64,000 bases of DNA from Bacteroidales bacterium UBA1173 (GTDB taxonomy: Bacteria > Bacteroidota > Bacteroidia > Bacteroidales > F082). Under the pieces are notes generated by a model. The model searched no databases. It was not told where the DNA came from and was given only the letters and a program-made list of their open reading frames with translations. Made by a program: the position numbers and the translations under genes. This document shows positions 32,294-40,484 of this stretch, piece by piece (the stretch's first letter is position 1; each line of letters begins with the position of its first letter). The stretch spans positions 62,001-126,000 of the forward strand of contig DBYZ01000008.1 in the NCBI GenBank assembly GCA_002311655.1, read 5' to 3'.

Positions 32294-34819
32294 ATGATTT
32301 ATCCTTCGGAATTTGAAAATAAGATTGGTTTCAAGGCAATTCGTTTGCGTCTTAACGAGTTGTGTATCAGCGAGATGGGGAAAGAATTCGTTGGCAAGAT
32401 GTGCTTCAGCACCGATGTCGACGAGATTCACACTTACCTTCGTCTGATTCAGGATTTCCAGACTCTTATGCAGGATGGAGTGCCTTTCCCGGTGCGCGAT
32501 TACAACGATCTGCGCGACGAGTTCAAACACTTGTCGATAGACGGCACTGTCATCAGCCTCGAAAGCATGTTTGCACTGAAACCCACCCTATCAGCGCTGT
32601 TCTACGTTTTCAAATTCTTCAACTCGGAATCTTCCGAAAAAGTGCCTTATCTGAAAGCTTTGGCAGAAGGCATCTCCATTGATAATCACATCTTTACAGA
32701 GATAAACCGCCTCATCGACGACAAAGGCGAGATTCCAGACAATGCATCGGCTGAGCTTGCCGAGATTCGCCGCGACATCAGGCGGAAACAGAGCTCCATC
32801 GACCACAGGATGCACAAAATCCTCGTCGAGGCGAAGAACTCAGGCTGGACCGACAGCACCGCCGAGATGACTATCCGCGACGGACGACCTGTGATTCCTG
32901 TGCGTGCCGCCGACAAACGCGAGCTGCGAGGCTTCATCCACGATGAGTCGGCAACGGGACAGACTGTGTACATCGAGCCGGCGGAAATCTTTGAGACTAA
33001 CAACGAAATCAAGGAATTGGAATACGCCGAGAGACGCGAAATCAACAAGATTTTGCTCGCTTTCACCAAGATTCTGAGGCCAGAGATTCCGAACCTCATC
33101 ATGGCATGGCGACTCCTCGGATTGCTCGATTTCATCAGGGCGAAAGCTATTTTGGCTCACGATTATAACTGCGTGATACCGGAACTCACCGACGAGCCGA
33201 TGTTCGACTGGATCGAGGCACGGCATCCGCTGCTGGAGGAGAAACTGAAGGCGCAAGGAAAGCAGATAACACCTCTAGATTTAAGATTAGGTGTACAACG
33301 TCATTTCGAGCGTAACGAAGTGGAGTCGAGAAATCTCCAACAAACAATTCTGAACGATTCTAATGCCAGAGATTTCTCCATTCCGCTCCGCTCCAGTCGA
33401 AATGACGAAACCAGTAGGATTCTCGTGATTTCTGGACCGAATGCTGGCGGTAAGTCGGTGTGCCTCAAGACGATAGGATTGCTGCAGTACATGCTTCAAT
33501 GCGGACTTGCCATCCCTGTCAAGGTGGACTCGAAATGCGGCGTGTTTCACGACATGTTTATCGACATCGGAGATGAGCAGTCGCTCGAAAACGACCTCTC
33601 GACATACAGCTCGCACCTTATCAATATGAAGGAGCTCATCGAGCACGGCAACGAACGCACTTTGTTCCTCATCGACGAGTTTGGAACAGGCACCGAGCCA
33701 CAGCTTGGAGGCGCAATTGCAGAGGCTATATTGTTGAAAATGAACGAGAAAAAGTCGTTCGGAGTGGTCACCACACACTATGCCAACCTCAAACTGCTCG
33801 CCGACAACCATCCTGGCATCGTCAACGGAGCGATGCTGTTCGACACAAGATATCTGCAGCCACTCTACGTGATGATGATTGGCAAACCTGGCTCGTCATT
33901 CGCCTTCGAGATAGCGAAAAAGATAGGTTTTCCACAAGAAATACTTGACAGCGCCGCAGAGATATCAGGTCGCGAACACCTCGACTTCGACCAGCAGCTG
34001 CAACAGCTCGAGATAGAGAAAAAAGAGGTCCGCAAGAAGGAATATGAGCTGAAAGTCGCCGACAAGCTGCTTGACGAGGTCGTCACGAAATACAAAGGTC
34101 ATCTTGCCGACATCGAGAAACACAAGAATCGGCTATTGAAAGAGGCTAACAAAGAAGCACAGGCACTCATCGACAAAGCCAACGCCAAGATTGAGCGGAC
34201 CATCAAGGAAATCAAGGAGGCGCAGGCGGAGAAGCAGCGCACCAAGGAGCTTCGCGAGGAACTCAAAGAGATGAAAAACGACCTCGTAAAAGATGCCGAA
34301 GTCATCGCAAAGAAGCTGAAAGCCGAGGAAAAAGAAGAAGTCGTTTCTCAAGACCTCAGAGTCGGCGACACAGTGTGTATCAATGAGTTAGAGGTCATCG
34401 GAGAGCTTCTGGCGATATCCGACACCGATGTCACGGTGCAGTTTGGAGACGTGAGACTGCGTACCACCGCCGACAAGTTGCGCAAAATGAGTAAGACGCA
34501 GGCGAAGAAAGCCGCCAACAACCCGTCGTATCTGCACAAGAGCATCATGAGCGACATCAACGAGAAGGCGCAGCACTTCAACCTCACCTTGGATGTCCGC
34601 GGTCAGCGTGGCGACGAAGCCGTTGACAACGTGGCGAAATACATCGACGAAGCTAATCTTTTGAGTGTCAAAGAAGTTAGCATCCTCCACGGCAAAGGCA
34701 ACGGCATCTTAAGAAAACTTATAAGAGAATACTTGAGCAAACAGTCATGCGTGCAGTCATTCAACGACGCAAGTTTGGAGACTGGCGGCGCCGGAATTAC
34801 AAGGGTGACGCTGAAATAA
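32294..34819 (+). CDS. mutS2: MutS2 ATPase/Smr nuclease with in-frame palindromic insertion
   Basis: 841 residues. The MutS-like lever/clamp region comes first, followed by the ATPase with Walker A GPNAGGKS (about 381-388), LIDEFGTGTEP (Walker B) and TTHYANLK. A long charged coiled coil spans about 560-690. The C-terminal Smr domain has LDVRGQRGDEA and LHGKGNGILRKL. MutS2 acts on collided ribosomes and/or suppresses recombination rather than mediating mismatch repair. Residues about 336-371 (HFERNEVESRN ... RDFSIPLRSSRND) come from a palindromic element inserted ten residues before the Walker A loop. The frame is preserved and the rest of the ATPase is intact, so the protein may still work. 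Confidence 0.93.
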   Translation: MIYPSEFENKIGFKAIRLRLNELCISEMGKEFVGKMCFSTDVDEIHTYLRLIQDFQTLMQDGVPFPVRDYNDLRDEFKHLSIDGTVISLESMFALKPTLSALFYVFKFFNSESSEKVPYLKALAEGISIDNHIFTEINRLIDDKGEIPDNASAELAEIRRDIRRKQSSIDHRMHKILVEAKNSGWTDSTAEMTIRDGRPVIPVRAADKRELRGFIHDESATGQTVYIEPAEIFETNNEIKELEYAERREINKILLAFTKILRPEIPNLIMAWRLLGLLDFIRAKAILAHDYNCVIPELTDEPMFDWIEARHPLLEEKLKAQGKQITPLDLRLGVQRHFERNEVESRNLQQTILNDSNARDFSIPLRSSRNDETSRILVISGPNAGGKSVCLKTIGLLQYMLQCGLAIPVKVDSKCGVFHDMFIDIGDEQSLENDLSTYSSHLINMKELIEHGNERTLFLIDEFGTGTEPQLGGAIAEAILLKMNEKKSFGVVTTHYANLKLLADNHPGIVNGAMLFDTRYLQPLYVMMIGKPGSSFAFEIAKKIGFPQEILDSAAEISGREHLDFDQQLQQLEIEKKEVRKKEYELKVADKLLDEVVTKYKGHLADIEKHKNRLLKEANKEAQALIDKANAKIERTIKEIKEAQAEKQRTKELREELKEMKNDLVKDAEVIAKKLKAEEKEEVVSQDLRVGDTVCINELEVIGELLAISDTDVTVQFGDVRLRTTADKLRKMSKTQAKKAANNPSYLHKSIMSDINEKAQHFNLTLDVRGQRGDEAVDNVAKYIDEANLLSVKEVSILHGKGNGILRKLIREYLSKQSCVQSFNDASLETGGAGITRVTLK
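33300..33406. repeat. GTCATTTCGA palindromic element, copy 4, inside mutS2
   Basis: 107 bp with terminal GTCATTTCGA and TCGAAATGAC. It lies in the same orientation relative to the host gene as the beta-mannosidase copy. The second half is read in the same frame as that copy (RDFSIPLRSSRND). Confidence 0.9.
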
Positions 34820-34864
34820 TCATTTAAAAAATTTGTTATAATTTAGTATCTGTAAAAATTTTTA

Positions 34865-34872
34865 TAATTTTG
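34865..34872 (+). promoter_or_regulatory. Promoter -7 element for the 523-aa repeat protein
   Basis: TAATTTTG followed by C, 33 bases before the ATG. Confidence 0.6.
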
Positions 34873-34904
34873 CACATATAATTTCAGATTAACTATCTTT
34901 AAAT

Positions 34905-36476
34905 ATGAAAAAGATTATTACACTTATCGTTGGTTTAATGCTGTCGATGATGGCATATTCTCAGAAAACCGTGGCAGTTTACGTAAATTCGAGTGACGAT
35001 GTTCCGCAACAGATTAAGGAGATTTTCGGAAGCGAGCTCATCGACGCAATCACAAGAAATGAGGATTATGTCGCCATCGAACGTTCTGATGATTTTTTGG
35101 CGCAAGTATCTCAGGAGAAAGGTCAATACAGCAATGACAATCAGAAATTTTTCGAACTTGGAAATAAATTCGGCGCGAGCAACATTTGTGTAGCCAACAT
35201 TTCAAAATTAGGCGATGAATATTACATCGTTGCCCGTATTTTGGACATCAAATCGCAGAAAGTAAAAGACACAAAAAAGAAATATTCAACACTGAAAAAC
35301 ATGCAGGAAATAGTGGAGACAGCCGAGGCTCTCGCCACCGACCTTTTTAGCATTGCAAAAGAAATTTCAACTTACGCTTACGGCGACAACAGGAACAACC
35401 GCAGTTTCCTATCAAAGATTGAAAACAGGGAAGCTTTCACCAAAGTGACAATAAAATATGTCGTAACATCTCCAGAAGAGCAGATCGGAATAGACCGCGA
35501 AACGTATATCGAAGACATGTCGACTGGCGATAAATACAACCTGACAAACGCCTCTAACATCAATATTATCGACAGAAGCAACCCTATTTACAAAACAGTC
35601 AAGCAAGGCATTGTCGAATATTCACTGTTTTTCGAGAGACTGGGCGACGATGTTACAAATATCATGATTATTGAGCCAGAAGGCTGCGAATACAAAGACA
35701 TAGTTTTGAAACCTTACGGCAACAAAAACCTTTTCGTGTTTAATGACGGCTCAGAGAACTATTACAAAAATTGGCAGCAGAAACAGCAGGAATTGTACGG
35801 GAACAAGGAGTATTCAACATATGCTTCCGGCGACAACAAAGACAACCGCAGTTTTATTGTTAAAATAGAAAACAGAAACACTTATACCAAAGTAACTCTC
35901 AAATATGTGACTGTGACTGACCAAAAAATCGGAATCTTAAAAACCTCATATATAGAGGATATGACAACACACGAGAAATACAATCTCACCGACGCTTCAA
36001 ACATCAATATGAGAGAGAGCAATTGGGGAGCAGGCAAGGCTATCAGCGACGGCATTTGGGAATATTCACTGTTTTTTGAGCGCATCCCAGCTAACACACG
36101 AAACATACAAATCGTTGAACCAAACGGATTCATGTATAAAGACATTGTATTAATACCATATGGTGATCCAAATATTTTTGTATTTGAGGACAACACAAAA
36201 TACGTCTACAACGACCTGAAGGAAGAACAAGAAGAAATCCAACAAGCCAAAGATCAAGAGGCTGGATGGAAAAAGGTGATTGTATCATACGACGAAGCGT
36301 CTGCCAGAAATCACCATTTGGTAGCATCCGTTGAAATGGGTGTATTCTTGAGCGAATCTGTAAGTATTAAAGAAATGAAGAAAAAAGCATACGAAATGGG
36401 ATGCTCTATAATCGTGATTACTCAAAAACCGTCAATATTCAACGGAAATAAAATAAAGGCTGATTATTACAAATAA
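34905..36476 (+). CDS. Exported protein: CsgG/LpoB-like N-domain plus two novel repeats
   Basis: 523 residues, family not recognised as a whole. The signal peptide is MKKIITLIVGLMLSMMAYSQ. Residues about 21-145 resemble the CsgG/LpoB alpha-beta fold: TVAVYVN, AITRNEDYVAIERSDDFLAQV, LGNKFGASNICVANISKLGDEYYIVARILD. Two ~120-residue repeats follow (about 157-280 and 305-430), sharing YxxGDNxxNRSF, KIENR, TYIEDM/SYIEDM, KYNLT, ASNIN, EYSLFFER and YKDIVLxPYG. The C-terminal ~75 residues carry an AYEMGCSIIVITQ segment like the small Cys-containing domains of some periplasmic proteins. It has its own promoter. Its stop is 5 bases from that of the convergent M28 gene. A periplasmic sensor or scaffold is possible, but nothing in the context points to a pathway. 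Confidence 0.7.
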   Translation: MKKIITLIVGLMLSMMAYSQKTVAVYVNSSDDVPQQIKEIFGSELIDAITRNEDYVAIERSDDFLAQVSQEKGQYSNDNQKFFELGNKFGASNICVANISKLGDEYYIVARILDIKSQKVKDTKKKYSTLKNMQEIVETAEALATDLFSIAKEISTYAYGDNRNNRSFLSKIENREAFTKVTIKYVVTSPEEQIGIDRETYIEDMSTGDKYNLTNASNINIIDRSNPIYKTVKQGIVEYSLFFERLGDDVTNIMIIEPEGCEYKDIVLKPYGNKNLFVFNDGSENYYKNWQQKQQELYGNKEYSTYASGDNKDNRSFIVKIENRNTYTKVTLKYVTVTDQKIGILKTSYIEDMTTHEKYNLTDASNINMRESNWGAGKAISDGIWEYSLFFERIPANTRNIQIVEPNGFMYKDIVLIPYGDPNIFVFEDNTKYVYNDLKEEQEEIQQAKDQEAGWKKVIVSYDEASARNHHLVASVEMGVFLSESVSIKEMKKKAYEMGCSIIVITQKPSIFNGNKIKADYYK

Positions 36477-36481
36477 TAGTC

Positions 36482-38419
36482 CTATTTTATCACCACCCTT
36501 TTCGTCAACCCATCTCGTCCGTTATCGACCGAAATGAAATACATTCCGGACGGCAATGAGGTCAGATCAAGGATACCATCGCTGAATGAAGTGCTTTCAA
36601 ACACTTTCACTCCCACCATATTATAAACATAGACCGAGTATTCACGTTCCAATCCTGTCGAGATATTCACCATTCCTTCTGACGGATTCGGCGAAAGCGA
36701 GAGATTGAATGTCTCTTCCACGAGATTCTCTTGCACATCCTCATGGTCGAAATTGATGTATAAATCGTCGACAGCCATAAATTTATAGCTTGATTCGGTA
36801 ATGCCACGGCCGCTGCCTTCAAATCTTATGCGCACCTGCACATATTCCTCACCGATGTAGTCATTGAGCGAATAGGCATAATCATTCCATCTGTTTTGTT
36901 CATTCCAGACATTATCAAGCTTATGCCATGTCTTTCTGTCGGTAGTCACATCGATATAAACACCGACGTTAAATGGCGACCATATCGACGGAGTATATCT
37001 GTTCATCTTAAATCCGAAAGTAACATCCTCTGTAGTCTCAGGAATTGAGAACCACGGGGTTTCTATGATTTGCAAGATATTGTCTCTAGTATAAGTCTTC
37101 GCCGCCAGACAAAATCTGTTTTTAAAACGTTCAATATACCAATTTTCATTGTAAAGATGCAGATTTCCTGCCGTCGTGTCTTCAAAATCATAAAACGCAG
37201 GGATTGTCAGCGGTCTCTCTGAAAAAACGGAGTCAATATTCGATTTCGGACCCGCCCAACTGTCCAAATGGACCGGCTTCACGTAATATTTATGCCAAAC
37301 GCCGTCCTCCCAAAACAATTCATCTACGTATGATGTCTCAGCCGTATAACCAATCATCTCATCATCTTTGTAAACAAGATAAAAACTCGTATTTTCCGAT
37401 TCGCTCCAGCTCAGGAAAGGCATCTCGTCTTTGATTGTCACGCTGAAATCTTGAGGAGGGAGCCATCCGTCGGCGAGTTCTGCCGTAGCCGCGATAACAG
37501 CCTTCACAAAGCCCTCAGCCAAAGCGAAACAGTTCACGCCAGCGCCGATAGTGTCATTCGGAGTATGATAATAGATGTTTTCAGCATGATATTCGATATC
37601 GCCGATATAAAGCGCCGGATATTCGTGAATGTTGAAACACATATGGTCGCCGCCATACGAATCCTTATCAGTAAAACGATATGTCGGCATCTCCGGGATG
37701 TAGGTGTTCGCCACAGTCTGATAAAAATCGAACAACTTCTCGGAGATATACGAATATCCCGAATACATCGTTACTGGACCATATTCAGGACCCGGCCAGA
37801 ATCCTATCATGTCCATGTCGAAAACACCGAGGATGTTCATATCCTCACGAGCGCATTTCTCAACGAAAGGATAGCTTCCCACCATCCAACGCTCTTCCCC
37901 GTTAAACGGTATATAGAGAATTGTGCGTTTGAACTGATGCTGGCTCAAGATTCGGGCGCATTCGAGCACTCCCGAGGTTCCAGAGGCGTTGTCGTCGGCA
38001 CCCGGACCGTCAGGATGGTCGTAATGCGAAGCAATGATGATGTATTGGTCAGGGAACTCAGTGCCAGGCTGGATGGCGATGACATTTCCCGCATCGAGGG
38101 TGTCGCCATAACCTATATAACCAGTGTGATGATGGATATAAGTCTCAAGTCCGAGCTCCTCGAATCTGTCGACAAGGAAATTCTGCACCGTAACGGCAGC
38201 TGGCGAAGCACAGTCACGGATAAACTGCTGCATCCAATAAATGTCGTTGTATAAATTCACCGTGTCGACCTGATCAATCATCGCGACGATGTCAGGATTG
38301 ACATCATAAACATCAGGATATGCCTGATTTCGATTACCTTTATGGTCAATAAACTGGGCGTTTAAGACATTGACACACAATGCCATAGCAATAAAAAGTA
38401 AATACTTCTTCATTTTCAT
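36482..38419 (-). CDS. M28 family metallopeptidase with T9SS signal
   Basis: 645 residues from the ATG at 38419 (MKMKKYLLFIAMALC, a signal peptide); 38413 is equally possible. The -7 element at 38435-38442 excludes the longer start at 38437. The M28 domain (about 40-310) has the Zn ligands in ASHYDH, GADDNASG, NGEER, DMDMIGF and YYHTPNDT, so an active aminopeptidase or carboxypeptidase is likely. A short Fn3-like segment (about 320-410) and a jelly roll (about 420-560, ending FMAVDDLYI) follow. The last ~75 residues are a type A T9SS domain (LSPNPSEGMVNI ... GMYFISV ... KRVVIK). It is expected on the surface or secreted, trimming peptides. Confidence 0.92.
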   Translation of the reverse strand: MKMKKYLLFIAMALCVNVLNAQFIDHKGNRNQAYPDVYDVNPDIVAMIDQVDTVNLYNDIYWMQQFIRDCASPAAVTVQNFLVDRFEELGLETYIHHHTGYIGYGDTLDAGNVIAIQPGTEFPDQYIIIASHYDHPDGPGADDNASGTSGVLECARILSQHQFKRTILYIPFNGEERWMVGSYPFVEKCAREDMNILGVFDMDMIGFWPGPEYGPVTMYSGYSYISEKLFDFYQTVANTYIPEMPTYRFTDKDSYGGDHMCFNIHEYPALYIGDIEYHAENIYYHTPNDTIGAGVNCFALAEGFVKAVIAATAELADGWLPPQDFSVTIKDEMPFLSWSESENTSFYLVYKDDEMIGYTAETSYVDELFWEDGVWHKYYVKPVHLDSWAGPKSNIDSVFSERPLTIPAFYDFEDTTAGNLHLYNENWYIERFKNRFCLAAKTYTRDNILQIIETPWFSIPETTEDVTFGFKMNRYTPSIWSPFNVGVYIDVTTDRKTWHKLDNVWNEQNRWNDYAYSLNDYIGEEYVQVRIRFEGSGRGITESSYKFMAVDDLYINFDHEDVQENLVEETFNLSLSPNPSEGMVNISTGLEREYSVYVYNMVGVKVFESTSFSDGILDLTSLPSGMYFISVDNGRDGLTKRVVIK

Positions 38420-38434
38420 AGGATTTAAGTCCTG

Positions 38435-38442
38435 CAAAAATA
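38435..38442 (-). promoter_or_regulatory. Promoter -7 element, M28 peptidase
   Basis: Minus-strand TATTTTTG followed by C, 15 bases before the 38419 ATG. Confidence 0.6.
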
Positions 38443-38496
38443 AAGAAGTATTTTTAATTGACCAAAGGGTTTTAGGAAAAAAGTTTAGGAATTTTC

Positions 38497-39783
38497 CTAA
38501 AACGTCTCAACAGTCCAGCCTTCAGGAATTCTACTTTCACCGAATTCTTGAGGCAATGATGCAGGGCAGTAGAAAGTGCCAGTTGGCGAGACATTTCTAA
38601 GCCAATTAAACGTTTCGTTATAAATACCCCATCCTGTAAAACCAACTTTAATGCTATTTAATTTGTTGCAATTTAAAAACATCTGAAAACAACAATCCTG
38701 TGTTAATTCTGATGCTGCAATATCGGGAGCTGTTGTAATATTTTCACATCCCGAGAACATTCCAACATAACATTCATCTGCCAATGTTGTCGCCGGTAAT
38801 ACTTCTGGGACTGATGTAAGGTTATAACAGTCCACAAACATACATGAATAACAATTGTCAGCCATTGTTGTTGCCGGTAATTCGCAAACTGTTGTAAGAC
38901 TAATACAATTACGAAACATCATGTGATAGCAATATTGTGTGCATGTTGTTGCTGGTAATTCAGGTGTTGTGGTAATACTCTCACATCCCCAGAACATCAA
39001 TCTATAGCAGAAATCAGCCAAAGTTGTTGCCGGAAGTTCAGGCGTGGCCATAAGACTTTTACAGCAATAAAACATTGATTGATAGCAATCATCCGCCAAA
39101 ACTGTTGCCGGCAATTGCGGTGCTGTTATGAGGTTTTCGCAGGAAGTAAACATACTTACATAGCACGATTTCGCAAGTTCTGTCGCTGGCAAATGTGGCG
39201 CTGTTTCAAGATTGTTACAATAGGCAAACATCCCTGCATAACCGCCCTCCCCTATTTGTGTAGCAGGCAATTCAGGAGCTGTAGTAATAGACGTTTCAGC
39301 AAACAAACTCGCAAAACAATATGCTGGAGCAGATATAGATTCACCTGTTGGATCTATTAATGTCATAACATTACCACTTACGGCTGTTTTTTGTTCATTA
39401 GTTTTAAAACTAACACTATAATAACTACAACCCGCATTAAGACCCAAAGGATTATTACCTCTAAAATAGACCTTATCGCCTATGTTTTCCAAAGATATTA
39501 GAGTGGTTGCTATACTAAATTTTTCCCAGTATATTGTATCATAACTGTATTCGATATAAGGTATATAATCTGTTTGACCATGATATCCCGTTATTATCAT
39601 CTCTATTGTAACACCTTCTTCTTCAGCAGTAAAGCATAGCGGATTGACCGTAACTATGGTGCTAGGTTCATTTCCCGAATTACCACCTGAATCATTGCTG
39701 ATATCATTTTTCTTGCAGCCTGAAAGTAAAAACACTGCGATTAAAGACAAAACTATAATGTTAATATTTTGTTTGATTTTCAT
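38497..39783 (-). CDS. Surface lipoprotein with eight Cys-rich leucine-rich-type repeats
   Basis: 428 residues. The lipoprotein signal has lipobox LSGC (Cys22). Residues about 45-130 are a beta-rich domain. From about 150 come eight repeats of about 24 residues with the pattern LPATxLAxxCYxxMFxxCxxLTT, each with two or three Cys; the last repeat degenerates. A short tail (TGTFYCPASLP ... IPEGWTVETF) closes the solenoid. This is a BspA-like repeat family common in gut and oral Bacteroidales, usually involved in adhesion. The N-terminal domain is unusual for it. The gene is monocistronic with its own promoter. Confidence 0.85.
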   Translation of the reverse strand: MKIKQNINIIVLSLIAVFLLSGCKKNDISNDSGGNSGNEPSTIVTVNPLCFTAEEEGVTIEMIITGYHGQTDYIPYIEYSYDTIYWEKFSIATTLISLENIGDKVYFRGNNPLGLNAGCSYYSVSFKTNEQKTAVSGNVMTLIDPTGESISAPAYCFASLFAETSITTAPELPATQIGEGGYAGMFAYCNNLETAPHLPATELAKSCYVSMFTSCENLITAPQLPATVLADDCYQSMFYCCKSLMATPELPATTLADFCYRLMFWGCESITTTPELPATTCTQYCYHMMFRNCISLTTVCELPATTMADNCYSCMFVDCYNLTSVPEVLPATTLADECYVGMFSGCENITTAPDIAASELTQDCCFQMFLNCNKLNSIKVGFTGWGIYNETFNWLRNVSPTGTFYCPASLPQEFGESRIPEGWTVETF

Positions 39784-39797
39784 ATTATAAATTTTTG

Positions 39798-39805
39798 CAA
39801 ATATA
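39798..39805 (-). promoter_or_regulatory. Promoter -7 element, repeat lipoprotein
   Basis: Minus-strand TATATTTG followed by C, 15 bases before the ATG at 39783. Confidence 0.6.
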
Positions 39806-39849
39806 CAAAAAAATATTATAAATACCTTGACAAAACCGAAAAATTATAG

Positions 39850-39857
39850 TATTTTTG
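39850..39857 (+). promoter_or_regulatory. Promoter -7 element, DUF4160/DUF2442 pair
   Basis: TATTTTTG followed by C, with TTG at 39827-39829 in the -33 position. It is 20 bases before the ATG. Confidence 0.6.
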
Positions 39858-39876
39858 CAGTGTAAAATTTTAAGAT

Positions 39877-40137
39877 ATGCCAGAAATTAGCAATTTTTAT
39901 GGGATCGCTATTTACATGTTTATTGGTGACCACAACCCACCACATTTTCATGTATATTATGATGGTTCTTCGGCACTGGTTTCGATAAAAGAAGGAACCA
40001 TTATTAAGGGCTCATTGCCACCACAAGCGAAACGTCTTGTAAAACAATGGCTTGGATTGCATAGAGACGAATTATTGGATAATTGGAATCGCCTATCAAA
40101 CAGCGAATCCGCAATAAACATAAAACCATTAAGATGA
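39877..40137 (+). CDS. DUF4160 family protein (putative toxin-like partner)
   Basis: 86 residues, a complete DUF4160 protein: MPEISNFYGIAIYMFIGDH, NPPHFHVYY and a C-terminal WLGLHRDELLDNWNRL. The His-rich PPHFHV segment is the family's most conserved part. The family is typically found just before a DUF2442 gene and has been treated as a toxin-antitoxin-like pair. The stop overlaps the next start (ATGA), so translation is coupled. Activity is not established. Confidence 0.85.
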   Translation: MPEISNFYGIAIYMFIGDHNPPHFHVYYDGSSALVSIKEGTIIKGSLPPQAKRLVKQWLGLHRDELLDNWNRLSNSESAINIKPLR

Positions 40138-40445
40138 TGGAAAACAATGAAGTTATGGCAGTCACTGCCGCTGAATATATTGAAGATTACAAGCTGCGTC
40201 TAACTTTTAATAATGGCGCAGTTCGAATCGTCGATTTTGTTCCTTTGATGCAAAAAGGAATTTGCAAAAAGCTGCAAGACAAAGATTATTTTCGTTCGTT
40301 TAAACTTGACCCTTTTACGGTAGATTGGAATAATGAAATCGGATTTGCACCTGAATATCTTTATGATATAGGCACAAATCCTGATGATGAAGAATCAATA
40401 CCATTGATGGCTGCAGAAGAGCAGCACCCTTATGGGGAGAAATGA
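40134..40445 (+). CDS. DUF2442 family protein (putative antitoxin-like partner)
   Basis: 103 residues from the ATG at 40134, which overlaps the DUF4160 stop by four bases; 40137 is the alternative. Family features are LRLTFNNGAVRIVDF, a central DPFTVDWNNEIGFAPEYLYDIG and an acidic end. DUF2442 proteins are small, and several are fused to or adjacent to DNA-binding domains. The longer frame from 40083 lies inside DUF4160 and is not used. Together with DUF4160 it forms a two-gene operon. Confidence 0.85.
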   Translation: MMENNEVMAVTAAEYIEDYKLRLTFNNGAVRIVDFVPLMQKGICKKLQDKDYFRSFKLDPFTVDWNNEIGFAPEYLYDIGTNPDDEESIPLMAAEEQHPYGEK

Positions 40446-40480
40446 AAGTTAGCAGTCTCCAATCTGACAACTGCTAACTT
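40446..40480. terminator. Hairpin between the DUF2442 gene and metK
   Basis: Perfect 11-bp arms AAGTTAGCAGT (40446-40456) and ACTGCTAACTT (40470-40480) around a 13-base loop, between convergent genes. There is no long T-run, so termination may be partial. It belongs to the same group of simple-unit hairpins as those near tsf and cysS. Confidence 0.6.
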
Positions 40481-40484
40481 CTAA

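Noticed and set aside
37451..38254. 267-residue plus-strand ORF opposite the M28 peptidase gene
   Set aside because: Antisense shadow; the minus-strand frame has all zinc ligands and a signal peptide.
38497..39783. Regular 72-75 bp repeats considered as a CRISPR-like array
   Set aside because: They code for protein repeats in one open frame, with no spacers and no cas genes.
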